Part shown: piece by piece, positions 35,966 through 44,538 of the stretch
How positions within the stretch are numbered: position 1 is the first letter of the stretch
Layout of the letters: each line of letters begins with the position of its first letter
Origin: Rhodovulum sulfidophilum
GTDB lineage: Bacteria; Pseudomonadota; Alphaproteobacteria; Rhodobacterales; Rhodobacteraceae
Assembly (NCBI GenBank): GCA_003241785.1
Contig: QFPW01000003.1
Location: 1 to 64,000, forward strand
Direction: 5' to 3'
Length of the DNA: 64,000 bases
Program-made: the position numbers and the translations under genes
Notes under the pieces: model-generated
Database searches by the model: none
Seen by the model: only the letters and a program-made list of their open reading frames with translations
What the model was told of the DNA's origin: nothing

Positions 35966-37200
35966 CCCAGACCAACACCCTCCCCGCCCGCGTCGGCTAT
36001 GTCGTCAAGCGCTATCCCCGCTTCTCGGAGACCTTCATCGTCAACGAGATCCTCGCCCACGAGGAGACCGGCCGCGCGATCGACATCTTCGCCCTGCGCC
36101 CGGTCGAGGAAAGCCATTTCCAGGACATGCTGGCCCGGGTCCGCGCCGGGGTGACCCGGGTACCGGACCGCTTCCGGGGCCCGGACGACCTCTGGCGGCT
36201 GATGCGCGAGGGGCGCGCGCGGCTGCCCGGGCTCGTCGACGTGGTCGACCGCTTCCCCGAGGCGCGCGGCGAGGACATCGCCCAGGCGATCCTGGTCGCG
36301 CTCGCGGTCGAGGACCGCGGCATCGGGCATCTGCACGCGCATTTCGGCACGATCGCCGCGACCGTGGCGCGGATCGCCGCCGCGCTCGCCGGGGTCTCCT
36401 GGTCGATGACGCTGCATGCGAAGGACATCTACTATCTCTATGAGGAAAATCAGAATCTCGACCTGAAGCTCCGCGACGCCTCGGCGGTCGTGACGGTCTC
36501 GGACTACAACGTCGCCCATCTCGCCCGGGTCTTTCCCGGCGAAGGCGGCCCGGTGAGCCGGATCTACAACGGAATCGACCTCGAGCGCTTCCGCTGGAGC
36601 GCGCCGGACCCCGAGGCGGACGAGATCCTCGCGGTCGGAAGGCTGGTCGAGAAGAAGGGCTTCCACATCCTGATCGAAGCGCTGCGCGCGCTCCGCGCCG
36701 AGGGCCGCGCGATCCGCTGCAGGATCGTCGGCGCCGGCGAGGAGGAGGCGGATCTACGCGCGCAGATCGCCGCCTGCGGTCTCGGCGACGCGGTCACGAT
36801 GGCCGGGCCGATGCCGCAGGAGGCGATCAAGGCCGCCATGCGCGGCGCGGCGCTCCTCGCCTGCCCCTGCGTCGTCGGCGACGACGGCAACCGCGACGGG
36901 ATGCCGACCGTGCTTCTCGAGGCGATGGCGCTCGGCCTGCCCTGCGTCGGCTCGGACGTCACCGGCATCCCCGAGTTGATCTCCGACGGCGAGAACGGGC
37001 TCGTCGTCCCCGAGGGCGACGCGCCCGCGCTCGCCGGCGCGCTCGCCCGGCTTCTCGACGACCCGGCGCTCCGGACCCGCCTCTCCGCCGCCGGGCGCCG
37101 GACGATGGAGCGCGACTACGACATCCGCCGCAACGCGCCCCGGCTCGGCGCGCTCTTCGACCGCTGCGCGGCGGCCCCGGGCGAGCGGGGGGCGGCGTGA
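35956..37200 (+). CDS. Glycosyltransferase family 4 protein
   Basis: A 414-residue GT-B enzyme. The N-terminus has VKRYPRFSETFIVNEILAHE, typical of colanic-acid/exopolysaccharide GT4 transferases (WcaL-like). HLHAHFGTIAA is the DxHAHF acceptor motif. The donor domain has ILAVGRLVEKKGFHILIEAL and the EX7E region EAMALGLPCVGSDVTGIPE. It overlaps the previous gene by 10 bp. Such enzymes add a hexose from an NDP-sugar to a lipid-linked or free glycan on the cytoplasmic face. Confidence 0.9.
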   Translation: MRMTQTNTLPARVGYVVKRYPRFSETFIVNEILAHEETGRAIDIFALRPVEESHFQDMLARVRAGVTRVPDRFRGPDDLWRLMREGRARLPGLVDVVDRFPEARGEDIAQAILVALAVEDRGIGHLHAHFGTIAATVARIAAALAGVSWSMTLHAKDIYYLYEENQNLDLKLRDASAVVTVSDYNVAHLARVFPGEGGPVSRIYNGIDLERFRWSAPDPEADEILAVGRLVEKKGFHILIEALRALRAEGRAIRCRIVGAGEEEADLRAQIAACGLGDAVTMAGPMPQEAIKAAMRGAALLACPCVVGDDGNRDGMPTVLLEAMALGLPCVGSDVTGIPELISDGENGLVVPEGDAPALAGALARLLDDPALRTRLSAAGRRTMERDYDIRRNAPRLGALFDRCAAAPGERGAA

Positions 37201-38342
37201 TGCGGATCGCCTATGTCTGCGCCGATCCGGGCATCGAGATCTTCGGCCTCAAGGGCGCCTCGGTCCACGCGCGCGAGATGATCGCGGCTTTCCTCGCCCA
37301 AGGCCACGCGGTCACGCTCTTCTCGCCGCGCATCGGCGCGCCGCCGGCGGAGTACCGGGCCGTCCGGACCGCGCATCTGCCCGCCATCCCGCGCGAGGCG
37401 CGCGCCGATGCCGCCGCGCGCGCCAGGGCGCAGCTCGCGCTCAACGCGCCGCTCGCGCGGGCACTGCGCGCGGCGGGGCCGTTCGATCTCGTCTACGAGC
37501 GCCACGCGCTTCACGCCCACGCGGCCATGGAGGAGGCGGCGCGCCTCGGCATCCCGGGCGTGCTCGAGGTGAACGCGCCGCTGACCGAGGAGGCCCGGCG
37601 GCACCGCGTTCTCGCCCTGCCCGACGCGGCGACGGCGAGCGTTACCCGCGCGATGCGCGCCGCCCGCCTCGTCTCGGCGGTCAGCGGCCCGGTCGCGGAC
37701 TACGCCCGCGCCCATGGCGCGCGGGCGGTCGAGGTGATCCCGAACGCGGTCAATCCCGACCGCTTCCCGCCGGTCTCCCGGCCCGAAGGCCGGCTCACCA
37801 TCGGCTTTCTCGGCACCCCGCGCCCCTGGCACGACATCGGCACCCTCGCCCGCGCGATGGCGCGCCTGCGTGAGTCCTTCCCCGAGGCGCGGCTGCTCAT
37901 CGTCGGCGATCCCGCGGACCTGCCCCGGCTCGCGCCGGATCTCGCCGGGCTCGACCCCGAGCTCGCGGGCGCGGTGGCCCCGGACGCGGTTCCGGGCTGG
38001 CTCGCGCGGATGGACATCGCCGTCGCGCCCTATGCGAGCGACCAGCCGTTCTATTTCTCGCCGCTCAAGATCTACGAATACATGGCCGCCGGCCTGCCGG
38101 TGGTGGCGAGCCGCGTCGGCGATCTCGCGACGCTGGTCCGCCCCGGCGAGACCGGGCTTCTCTGCGCGCCCGACGATCCCGCGGCGCTGGCCGCGGCGCT
38201 CGCGGCGCTCGCCCGCGATCCGGCGGCGGCGCGCGCCATGGGCGCGGCCGGCCGGGCGCATGTGCTGAGGCACCACACCTGGGCCGGCGTGGCCGAACGG
38301 TTGATCGCGCTCAGCACCGGCCCCGAGAGGCTCGCGGTCTGA
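37200..38342 (+). CDS. Glycosyltransferase family 4 protein
   Basis: A 380-residue GT-B enzyme. It starts MRIAYVCADPGIEIFGLKGA, with the KGAS(V)H motif of GT4 acceptor domains, and has YERHALHAHAAMEEA, VIPNAVNPDRFPP and LTIGFLGTPRPWHDIGTLA. The EX7E-like segment is KIYEYMAAGLPVVASRVGD. The start overlaps the previous stop (TGATG). It is the third glycosyltransferase of the operon, so the product has at least two or three sugars added in sequence. Confidence 0.9.
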   Translation: MRIAYVCADPGIEIFGLKGASVHAREMIAAFLAQGHAVTLFSPRIGAPPAEYRAVRTAHLPAIPREARADAAARARAQLALNAPLARALRAAGPFDLVYERHALHAHAAMEEAARLGIPGVLEVNAPLTEEARRHRVLALPDAATASVTRAMRAARLVSAVSGPVADYARAHGARAVEVIPNAVNPDRFPPVSRPEGRLTIGFLGTPRPWHDIGTLARAMARLRESFPEARLLIVGDPADLPRLAPDLAGLDPELAGAVAPDAVPGWLARMDIAVAPYASDQPFYFSPLKIYEYMAAGLPVVASRVGDLATLVRPGETGLLCAPDDPAALAAALAALARDPAAARAMGAAGRAHVLRHHTWAGVAERLIALSTGPERLAV

Positions 38343-40183
38343 TGGCGGGACGTCCGGAAGACCTGCGCGAGGCGCTGCCCGGCCTCGGCCGCGTGCTCCG
38401 CCGCTTCGCGCCCTACATGCGGCCCTACCGGGGGCTGCTCCTCGGCGGCGGCGCGGCGCTCGTCCTCGCCACGCTGATGAAGCTCGCCGAACCCTGGCCG
38501 CTCAAGTTCGTCATCGACAGCGTGCTCGTCCCGGAGCGCCTCGCCCCGCCCGACGGCCTGCTCACCGGCGGCCCGCTGACCGGCGGCCCGCTCGACCGGC
38601 TCGGCGCGGGCGGGATCGGCGCGCTGACCGCGACCGAGCTCCTGATCGCCTGCGCCCTCGGCGTCGTGCTCGCGACCGCGCTCCGCGCCGTCTTCGACTA
38701 TCTCGCCACGCTCGCCTTCGCGCTGGCCGGAAACCGGCTCCTGACCGACGTGCGCGCCGATCTCTTCCGCCATCTCCAGCGCCTGCCGCTCGCCTTCCAC
38801 ACCGGGGCGCGGAGCGGCGACATCACGATGCGGCTGATCGGCGACGTCGGCATGCTGCGCGAGACGGCGGTGACGGCGGCGATGCCGATCGTGGCCAACC
38901 TGCTCATTCTCGTCGGCATGATCGGCGTCATGTTCTGGCTCGACCCGACGCTCGCGCTCGTGGCGCTGCTGCCGCTGCCGCTCCTCTGGCTGATGACCGC
39001 CCGGATGGGCCGCCGGATCCGCGCGGTCAGCCGCGACCAGCGCAAGCGCGAGGGCGCGATGGCCGCGACCGCCGCCGAGGCGATCGCGGGGATGCGCACG
39101 ATCCAGGCCCTCGGCCTCGAGGACCGCGTCGGCGCCCGCTTCGGCGCGGCCAATGCCAGGAGCCTCCGCGACGGCGTGAAGGGCACCCGGCTCTCCGCCG
39201 GGCTGGAGCGCGCCGTCGACCTTCTCGTCGGCGCCGCCACCGCGCTCGTGCTCTGGGTCGGCGCGACCGGCGTGCTCGACGGCCGTCTCACCCCGGGGGA
39301 CCTGCTCGTCTTCATCACCTACATGAAGAACACCTTCCGACCGGTTCGCGACTATGCGAAATACAGCGCCCGGCTTGCCAAGGCCTCGGCGGCGGGCGAG
39401 CGCGTCATCGACCTTCTCGACACCGAGGCCGGGCTCCCGGACGGCGCGCGCGAGGCCCGCGACGTCGCGGGCGCGATCGAGGCCCGGGACGTCGTCTTCC
39501 GCCACCCTGGGCGTGCGGTGCTCGACGGCCTCTCCTTCGCGATCCCGGCCGGCCAGTTCGTCGCGATCACCGGCCCCTCGGGCACCGGCAAGTCGACCCT
39601 CGCGAGCCTTGTCCTGCGCCTCGTCGATCCCGACGCGGGGGAGGTCCGGCTGGACGGCTACGACCTCCGCGACTACACCCGCGCCTCGCTGCGCAGCCAG
39701 ATCAGCTACGTGCCGCAGGAGCCGCTGCTCTTCCACGACACGATCGCCGAGAACATCGCGATGGGCGCGGGCGCCGAGGTCACGCGCGCCGAGATCGAGG
39801 CCGCCGCCCGGCTCGCCAACGCGCATGAGTTCATCACCGCCCGCCCCGGGGGCTACGACGCGGTGATTGGCGAGCGGGGCGGCAATTTCTCCGCCGGGCA
39901 GCGGCAGCGGCTGGCGCTCGCCCGCGCCGCGCTCCGTTCCGCGCCGGTCCTCCTGCTCGACGAGCCGACGGTCGGGCTCGACCCCGCCTCGGAGACGGCG
40001 GCGCGCGAGGCGATCCTGCGGCTCGCGCGGGGGCGGACGGTGCTCATGATCACCCATGACATGCGCCTCGCCGCCGAGGCCAACCGCGTGCTCGCGCTCG
40101 CGGACGGGAAGGTCCTCGCGGACGGGCCGCCCGAAACCGTGCTCGCCCTCTATCAGCGGGAGATGGCCCATGGCGCTCTGTGA
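38342..40183 (+). CDS. ABC exporter, fused membrane and ATPase domains (MsbA-like)
   Basis: A 613-residue half-transporter. Six membrane helices lie within residues 25-300 (GLLLGGGAALVLATLMKL, TELLIACALGVVLATALRA, IVANLLILVGMIGVMFWL among them). The ATPase has Walker A GPSGTGKST at about 411-419, Q-loop VPQEPLLFHDTI, signature FSAGQRQR and Walker B LLLDEPTVGLD. The signature is SAGQ instead of SGGQ. The family flips lipids, glycolipids or peptides outward. Between glycosyltransferases and a kinase-like gene, it probably exports the assembled glycoconjugate. It overlaps both neighbours. Confidence 0.9.
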   Translation: MAGRPEDLREALPGLGRVLRRFAPYMRPYRGLLLGGGAALVLATLMKLAEPWPLKFVIDSVLVPERLAPPDGLLTGGPLTGGPLDRLGAGGIGALTATELLIACALGVVLATALRAVFDYLATLAFALAGNRLLTDVRADLFRHLQRLPLAFHTGARSGDITMRLIGDVGMLRETAVTAAMPIVANLLILVGMIGVMFWLDPTLALVALLPLPLLWLMTARMGRRIRAVSRDQRKREGAMAATAAEAIAGMRTIQALGLEDRVGARFGAANARSLRDGVKGTRLSAGLERAVDLLVGAATALVLWVGATGVLDGRLTPGDLLVFITYMKNTFRPVRDYAKYSARLAKASAAGERVIDLLDTEAGLPDGAREARDVAGAIEARDVVFRHPGRAVLDGLSFAIPAGQFVAITGPSGTGKSTLASLVLRLVDPDAGEVRLDGYDLRDYTRASLRSQISYVPQEPLLFHDTIAENIAMGAGAEVTRAEIEAAARLANAHEFITARPGGYDAVIGERGGNFSAGQRQRLALARAALRSAPVLLLDEPTVGLDPASETAAREAILRLARGRTVLMITHDMRLAAEANRVLALADGKVLADGPPETVLALYQREMAHGAL

Positions 40184-42308
40184 CGCCGACCGCGCGATCG
40201 TCGCGCGCGACCCCGCCCTGCCCGGGCTCGCCCTCGCGCTCGACGCCGAGGCGCTGGGGCGGGAGCTCGGACGTGGCCCGCTGGTCCCGCGCTACCTGCG
40301 CTACAAGCCCGGCGAAACCTGCACCGCGCAGTTCGACGACGGCGGCGCCGGGCTGACGCTGCGCGCGGTGACCGAGGCGCGCTACGCGATCTATCGCGAG
40401 CGCGACTCCTGGACGCGGCCCGGCGCGCCGGCGCGTTTCCTCGACGGCTTCCGCGTGGTGGTGCTGCCCGGATCCGCCGACCGGACGATCAAGGCCGCGC
40501 GCGACCTGCTCGCCCCCGAACGCGCCCCGGCGACGCTCGCGCGGCTGCTCGGCGCGGGTCCGGATCGCCTGGTGCTTCTCAAGCATAAGCCCGGCCGCCG
40601 GCTCGTCGCGCGGATCGACCGCGACGGCCGGCCTTACGCGCTCGTCAAGGCCGTGCCCCGCGACGCCTTTGCCGCGCTTCGCGGCTCGGCGGAGACGGCG
40701 GCGGCGCGGGGCGCGGGGCCGATCCTCGGGATGGACGCAGAGCGCGGCCTGGTCGCGCAGACCTGGGTCCCGGGCGCGACCGCCGATCCCTTCCGCGCGA
40801 CGCCGGAGGATTTCGCCGCGATCGGCCGTACCCTCGCGACGCTGCATCTCGGAACGGTGGCCGAGGCGGCGCCCGCGGCGCTCCCGGGGGGCGAGGCGCT
40901 CGCCGCGCTCGCCGCGCTCGCGCCGGAGCTGGCGCCCGAGGCCCGCGCGCTTTCGGAGGGGATGGCGTTCTTCGGCCCGCGCGCGCCGGAACCGATCGCG
41001 TTCCGCCACGGCGATTTCAGCGCCGATCAGGTGATCCTGACCGAAGATGGCCCGGCCTTCATCGACTGGGACCGCGCCGGCCCCGGCCCCGCGCGCGGCG
41101 ACCTCGGCTCCTTCCTCGCCCGGCTCGACGCGGATGTACTGCTGAACGGCCTCGCGGAAGACCGGGCGGCGGCGCTCGGCGACGCCTTCCTCGCCGGCTA
41201 CGCGGCGCTCGCCGGCCCGCTCGACGCGGAACGCGTCGCGCTCCACCGCGCAGCCGCGCTCGCGGCGCTGGCGGCCGAGCCGTTCCGGGAGCGGCGGCCC
41301 GACTGGCCCCGCGGCGCCACGGCGCTGCTCCGCCGGGCCGCGGCGCTGGCGGGCCCGGCCGGAGCGCTCTCCAGGGCCCTCGACCGCGACGGCCTGGAGG
41401 CGGAGATCTCGGCGCTTCGCGGCGCGGCCCTGCGGCTCGAGCCGCCCCGCGTGCTCCGCGACCGCCCGGGACGCCGCGCCCTGATCGCCTATCGTGGCGC
41501 GGACGCGGCCGGCCGGCGCTTCGAAGCCTATGGCAAGCTGCGGGTGAAGGGGCTCGACACCCGAACGCCGGCGCTGCACCGCCGTCTCGCCGCCACCGGC
41601 CTCGGCGACGCGGCGGCCGTGCCCGAGGCGCTCGGAACGCTGCCCGGGCGCCGGCTCTGGCTGCAGGAACGGGTCGAGGGCAGGCTTCTCACCGACCTGC
41701 TCGCGCCCTCAGCCGATCCGCGCTTCGCCCGGGCGGCGGGCGCCGCGCTCGCCCGGCTGCACGGTGTTCCGATCGAAGGGACACCGCCGCCGGACTGGAC
41801 GCTCGCGGATGAAACCGCCGCGCTGCGCGACGCGCTCAGGCGCGCGGCCGCGGCGCGGCCCGATCTCGCGGCGCGGCTCGTCGCGCTCGGCGACGATCTC
41901 GCCGCCGCGGTGGCCGCCCTGCCGGCGGTGCCATCGAAAGGCATCCACCGCGACTTCTATCCCGATCAGGTGATCCTCGACGACACCCGCGCCTGGCTCC
42001 TCGACCTCGATCTCTTCGCCCGCGGCGATCCGGCGATCGACATCGCCAATTTCATCGCGCATCTGCGCGAGCTCGGCCTGCGGACCCGCGGCGACGCCGG
42101 GGCGCTCGCGGACCAGGAGCACGCCTTCCGGCTCGGCTATTCGGAGATCGGCCCGCCTCCGCCCGACCCGGAGCGGATCGAGCTCCTGGCCCGCGTCTCG
42201 CTCGCCCGCCACGCCTGGATCTCGCTCCGCGTGCCGGGCCGCGCGCATGTGACCGAGCAGGTGATCGCCCGCGCGGCGATGGACGCCCCGGCCTTCGGCG
42301 GCGGATAG
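40170..42308 (+). CDS. Tandem aminoglycoside-phosphotransferase-like protein (two kinase-like domains)
   Basis: A 712-residue protein with two APH/choline-kinase-like domains in one chain. The first has FRHGDFSADQVIL near residues 278-290 and FIDWDRAGPGPARGDLGSF. The second has GIHRDFYPDQVILDD near 591-605 and WLLDLDLFARGDPAIDIANF. Both keep the catalytic HxDF…D-N/Q and the metal-binding D motif, though the Asn after the catalytic Asp is replaced by Gln (ADQV, PDQV) in both. The usual N-terminal ATP lobe is reduced in the first half. It overlaps the exporter gene by 14 bp. A sugar- or amino-alcohol kinase is inferred. It may be a fusion by duplication. Confidence 0.82.
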   Translation: MALCDADRAIVARDPALPGLALALDAEALGRELGRGPLVPRYLRYKPGETCTAQFDDGGAGLTLRAVTEARYAIYRERDSWTRPGAPARFLDGFRVVVLPGSADRTIKAARDLLAPERAPATLARLLGAGPDRLVLLKHKPGRRLVARIDRDGRPYALVKAVPRDAFAALRGSAETAAARGAGPILGMDAERGLVAQTWVPGATADPFRATPEDFAAIGRTLATLHLGTVAEAAPAALPGGEALAALAALAPELAPEARALSEGMAFFGPRAPEPIAFRHGDFSADQVILTEDGPAFIDWDRAGPGPARGDLGSFLARLDADVLLNGLAEDRAAALGDAFLAGYAALAGPLDAERVALHRAAALAALAAEPFRERRPDWPRGATALLRRAAALAGPAGALSRALDRDGLEAEISALRGAALRLEPPRVLRDRPGRRALIAYRGADAAGRRFEAYGKLRVKGLDTRTPALHRRLAATGLGDAAAVPEALGTLPGRRLWLQERVEGRLLTDLLAPSADPRFARAAGAALARLHGVPIEGTPPPDWTLADETAALRDALRRAAAARPDLAARLVALGDDLAAAVAALPAVPSKGIHRDFYPDQVILDDTRAWLLDLDLFARGDPAIDIANFIAHLRELGLRTRGDAGALADQEHAFRLGYSEIGPPPPDPERIELLARVSLARHAWISLRVPGRAHVTEQVIARAAMDAPAFGGG

Positions 42309-42324
42309 CGCGCGGCTCGCGCGC
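42308..42324. terminator. Short GC hairpin at convergent junction
   Basis: Arms GCGCGCG and CGCGCGC enclose GCT directly at the stop of the double-kinase gene. It could terminate the operon before the convergent gene at 42372. No T-run. Confidence 0.35.
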
Positions 42325-42371
42325 CCTCGATCTCGCGGCCTGGCCCTGTTCCGGCCGGCGCCGCTCGGGGA

Positions 42372-42695
42372 TCAGTCGATGCCGCGCTCACGGAAGAAGA
42401 CCATCCCGCCGTGGCTGAGCTCATCCGCCGTGACGAAGGTTCCGTCGGCGGTGAAGCCGGTGTCGTCCCAGTACTCGATCCGTGTCCCCGACACCGCGTA
42501 GCGCCCCTCATAGGCCCGTTCGCGGGCGCCGCGCGCCTCGACATAGCGCCCGTTCGGCAGCAGCCGCTGGCGGATATTCCCGTCCCGCGTCACCCACGTC
42601 CCCACGTAGGGATGCGCGTCGGCGGGCGTGTTCTCGGCGGTGGCGGGCTGGCCCAGCAGGGCCGCGGCGGCGACGGTCATCAGGGTCTTTCGCAT
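42372..42695 (-). CDS. Atu4866 domain-containing small secreted protein
   Basis: A 107-residue protein with a signal peptide (MRKTLMTVAAAALLGQPATA). The mature body is a small beta-sheet domain containing YVGTWVTRDGNIRQRLLPNG, YEGRYAVSGTRIEYWDDTGF and FVTADELSHGGMVFFR. This order of motifs matches the Atu4866 family, an agrocinopine-region protein of unknown function with a lipocalin-like barrel. It is often next to an SDR, as here (28 bp downstream of that gene). Periplasmic. Role unknown. Confidence 0.8.
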   Translation of the reverse strand: MRKTLMTVAAAALLGQPATAENTPADAHPYVGTWVTRDGNIRQRLLPNGRYVEARGARERAYEGRYAVSGTRIEYWDDTGFTADGTFVTADELSHGGMVFFRERGID

Positions 42696-42723
42696 GTCTT
42701 TACCTCTTTCAGGGGCGCGGCGC

Positions 42724-43446
42724 TCAGTGCGGCGAGGCGGTCGGGCGAAGGGTGATCTCGGTCGTGTCGACCTCGTCCGGCGCCTCGATCAGCTGCCGGA
42801 CCGCCCGGGCGATCGCGTCCGGCCCGATGCGGACGGCGCGATAATCTTCCATCAGCGCCCTGGTCTCGGCATGGGTGATGGTCGTCGCCAGGTCGCTCTC
42901 GACCGTGCCCGGGTTCACGCAGGTCACCCGGATACGGTCGGTCTCCTGGCGCAGCCCGTCCGAGATCGCCCGCACCGCGAACTTCGTCGCGCAGTAGACG
43001 GCGGCGGTCGGCACCACGCGCAGCGCCCCGATCGAGGCGATGTTGATGATCTGTCCCGTGCCTTGCCGCTCCATCACCGGCAGGACCGCGCCGATGCCCC
43101 AGAGCACGCCCTTGATGTTGACGTCCACCATGCGCTCCCACTCGTCGAGCTTCCCGGCCGACAGCGGCGAGAGCGGCATCACCCCGGCGTTGTTGACGAG
43201 CACGTCGATCCGTCCCCAGAGCTCCAGCGCGACCCGCGCGAAGTCCGCCATCGCCGCGCGGTCGGTGACGTCGAGTTTCCGCGTCGCCGCCGTCCCGCCG
43301 GCCGCGCGGATCTCCGCGGCGACGGCGTCGAGCCTGTCGATCCGCCGCGCGCCCAGGAGAACCTTCGCCCCCGCCGCGCCCAGCTCTCGGGCGATGCCCG
43401 CGCCGATTCCGCTCGACGCGCCGGTGATCAGAACGGTCTTGTCCAT
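42724..43446 (-). CDS. SDR family NADP-dependent oxidoreductase
   Basis: A 240-residue classical short-chain dehydrogenase. It has TGASSGIG at residues 8-15, NNAGVMPLSPL (NNAG motif), a Ser in IINIASIGAL, and the catalytic YCATK. The family resembles clavaldehyde-dehydrogenase/YdfG-like serine/3-hydroxyacid dehydrogenases. GGAGG lies eight bases before ATG 43446. Divergent to a LysR gene 101 bp away, the standard layout for a LysR-regulated SDR. Confidence 0.92.
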   Translation of the reverse strand: MDKTVLITGASSGIGAGIARELGAAGAKVLLGARRIDRLDAVAAEIRAAGGTAATRKLDVTDRAAMADFARVALELWGRIDVLVNNAGVMPLSPLSAGKLDEWERMVDVNIKGVLWGIGAVLPVMERQGTGQIINIASIGALRVVPTAAVYCATKFAVRAISDGLRQETDRIRVTCVNPGTVESDLATTITHAETRALMEDYRAVRIGPDAIARAVRQLIEAPDEVDTTEITLRPTASPH

Positions 43447-43547
43447 GGCCGCCTCCCTTCCCTCGTTGCGATGGACCAGAATTGGCATCGCGGCGTTGTC
43501 TCCGGTAGGTATCGGATCAGGGACTAGATGGTTAGGATCGCTGGACA

Positions 43548-44450
43548 ATGACCGACCTCAACCTGCTGACCCTGTTCCGCGCCGTGGCGGAGGAGGCCAA
43601 CTTCCGCGCCGCGGCGGACCGCCTGGGCGTCACCCGCTCGGCCGTCAGCCAGGGCGTCCGGCGGCTCGAGGACGACCTCGGCGTGACGCTGGTGACGCGC
43701 ACGACGCGCTCCGTCCGGCTGACCGAGGCGGGCGAGCGGCTGCGCGCCGGTCTGGCGCGGCCGCTGGACGACGTTCTCGTCCTGCTCGAGGCGATCGCGG
43801 CCGAGGAGAGGCCGCGTGGCCTGCTGCGGATCGCGGCGACCTCGATCGCCGAGGACTTCCTGTCGGGCCCGATGCTGGTCGCCTTCGCCGAGGCCTATCC
43901 CGACATCGTCCTGGACGTGACGGTGACGGATGACGAATTCGACATCGTCGCGGCGGGTTTCGACGCGGGCGTCAGGCTCGGCGAGGTGATCGAGCAGGAC
44001 ATGATCGCCGTCCCGATCACCGGTCCTCAGCGCGAGGTCGCCGTGGCCTCGCCCGGATATGTCGCGACGCATGGAACGCCCGCCCATCCGCGGGACCTCG
44101 TGGCGCATCGCTGCGTCGGCTGGCGGCCGTCACCGCGCGTCGCGCCCTACCGCTGGGAGTTCAGCGAGAACGGCCGCGCGTTCGACGTGGCCGTCGATCC
44201 GCGCATCACCACGAACGATCTGCGGCTGATGCTGCGAACGGCGCTCAGCGGCGGCGGCGTCACCTTCGCCCCGTTCGATACCGTGCGCCCGCACATCGAG
44301 GCGGGCGAGCTCGTGACGATGCTCGAGCCCTTCCTGCCGCCGTTCCCCGGGTTCCATCTCTACTACCCCCAGCGACGCAACATGGCGCCGAAGCTCCGGG
44401 CCATGGTCGATCACGCGAAACGATGGTTCGCCCGCGGCGCGGATCGCTAG
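43548..44450 (+). CDS. LysR family regulator
   Basis: A 300-residue LysR regulator. The winged helix carries LFRAVAEEANFRAAADRLGV and SAVSQGVRRLEDDLGV, and the effector domain begins at about residue 88 (GLLRIAATSIAEDFL). The group (AaeR/YafC-like) usually represses or activates a neighbouring oxidoreductase. It is divergent from the SDR/Atu4866 pair and probably controls them from the 101-bp gap (43447-43547). Confidence 0.9.
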   Translation: MTDLNLLTLFRAVAEEANFRAAADRLGVTRSAVSQGVRRLEDDLGVTLVTRTTRSVRLTEAGERLRAGLARPLDDVLVLLEAIAAEERPRGLLRIAATSIAEDFLSGPMLVAFAEAYPDIVLDVTVTDDEFDIVAAGFDAGVRLGEVIEQDMIAVPITGPQREVAVASPGYVATHGTPAHPRDLVAHRCVGWRPSPRVAPYRWEFSENGRAFDVAVDPRITTNDLRLMLRTALSGGGVTFAPFDTVRPHIEAGELVTMLEPFLPPFPGFHLYYPQRRNMAPKLRAMVDHAKRWFARGADR

Positions 44451-44469
44451 CCGGCGCGGCGACCAGGCG

Positions 44470-44492
44470 CCCCGCGGGCCGGAGCCGCGGGG
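44470..44492. terminator. Bidirectional hairpin between LysR and SorC genes
   Basis: Perfect 8-bp arms CCCCGCGG and CCGCGGGG enclose a 7-base loop. It lies in the 88-bp gap between two convergent stops and could end transcripts from both sides. No T-run is visible. Confidence 0.45.
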
Positions 44493-44538
44493 TCGAGGCG
44501 CTTCCCCGGGGCGAGCCGCCGGCGGGGCCGCGCGATCC

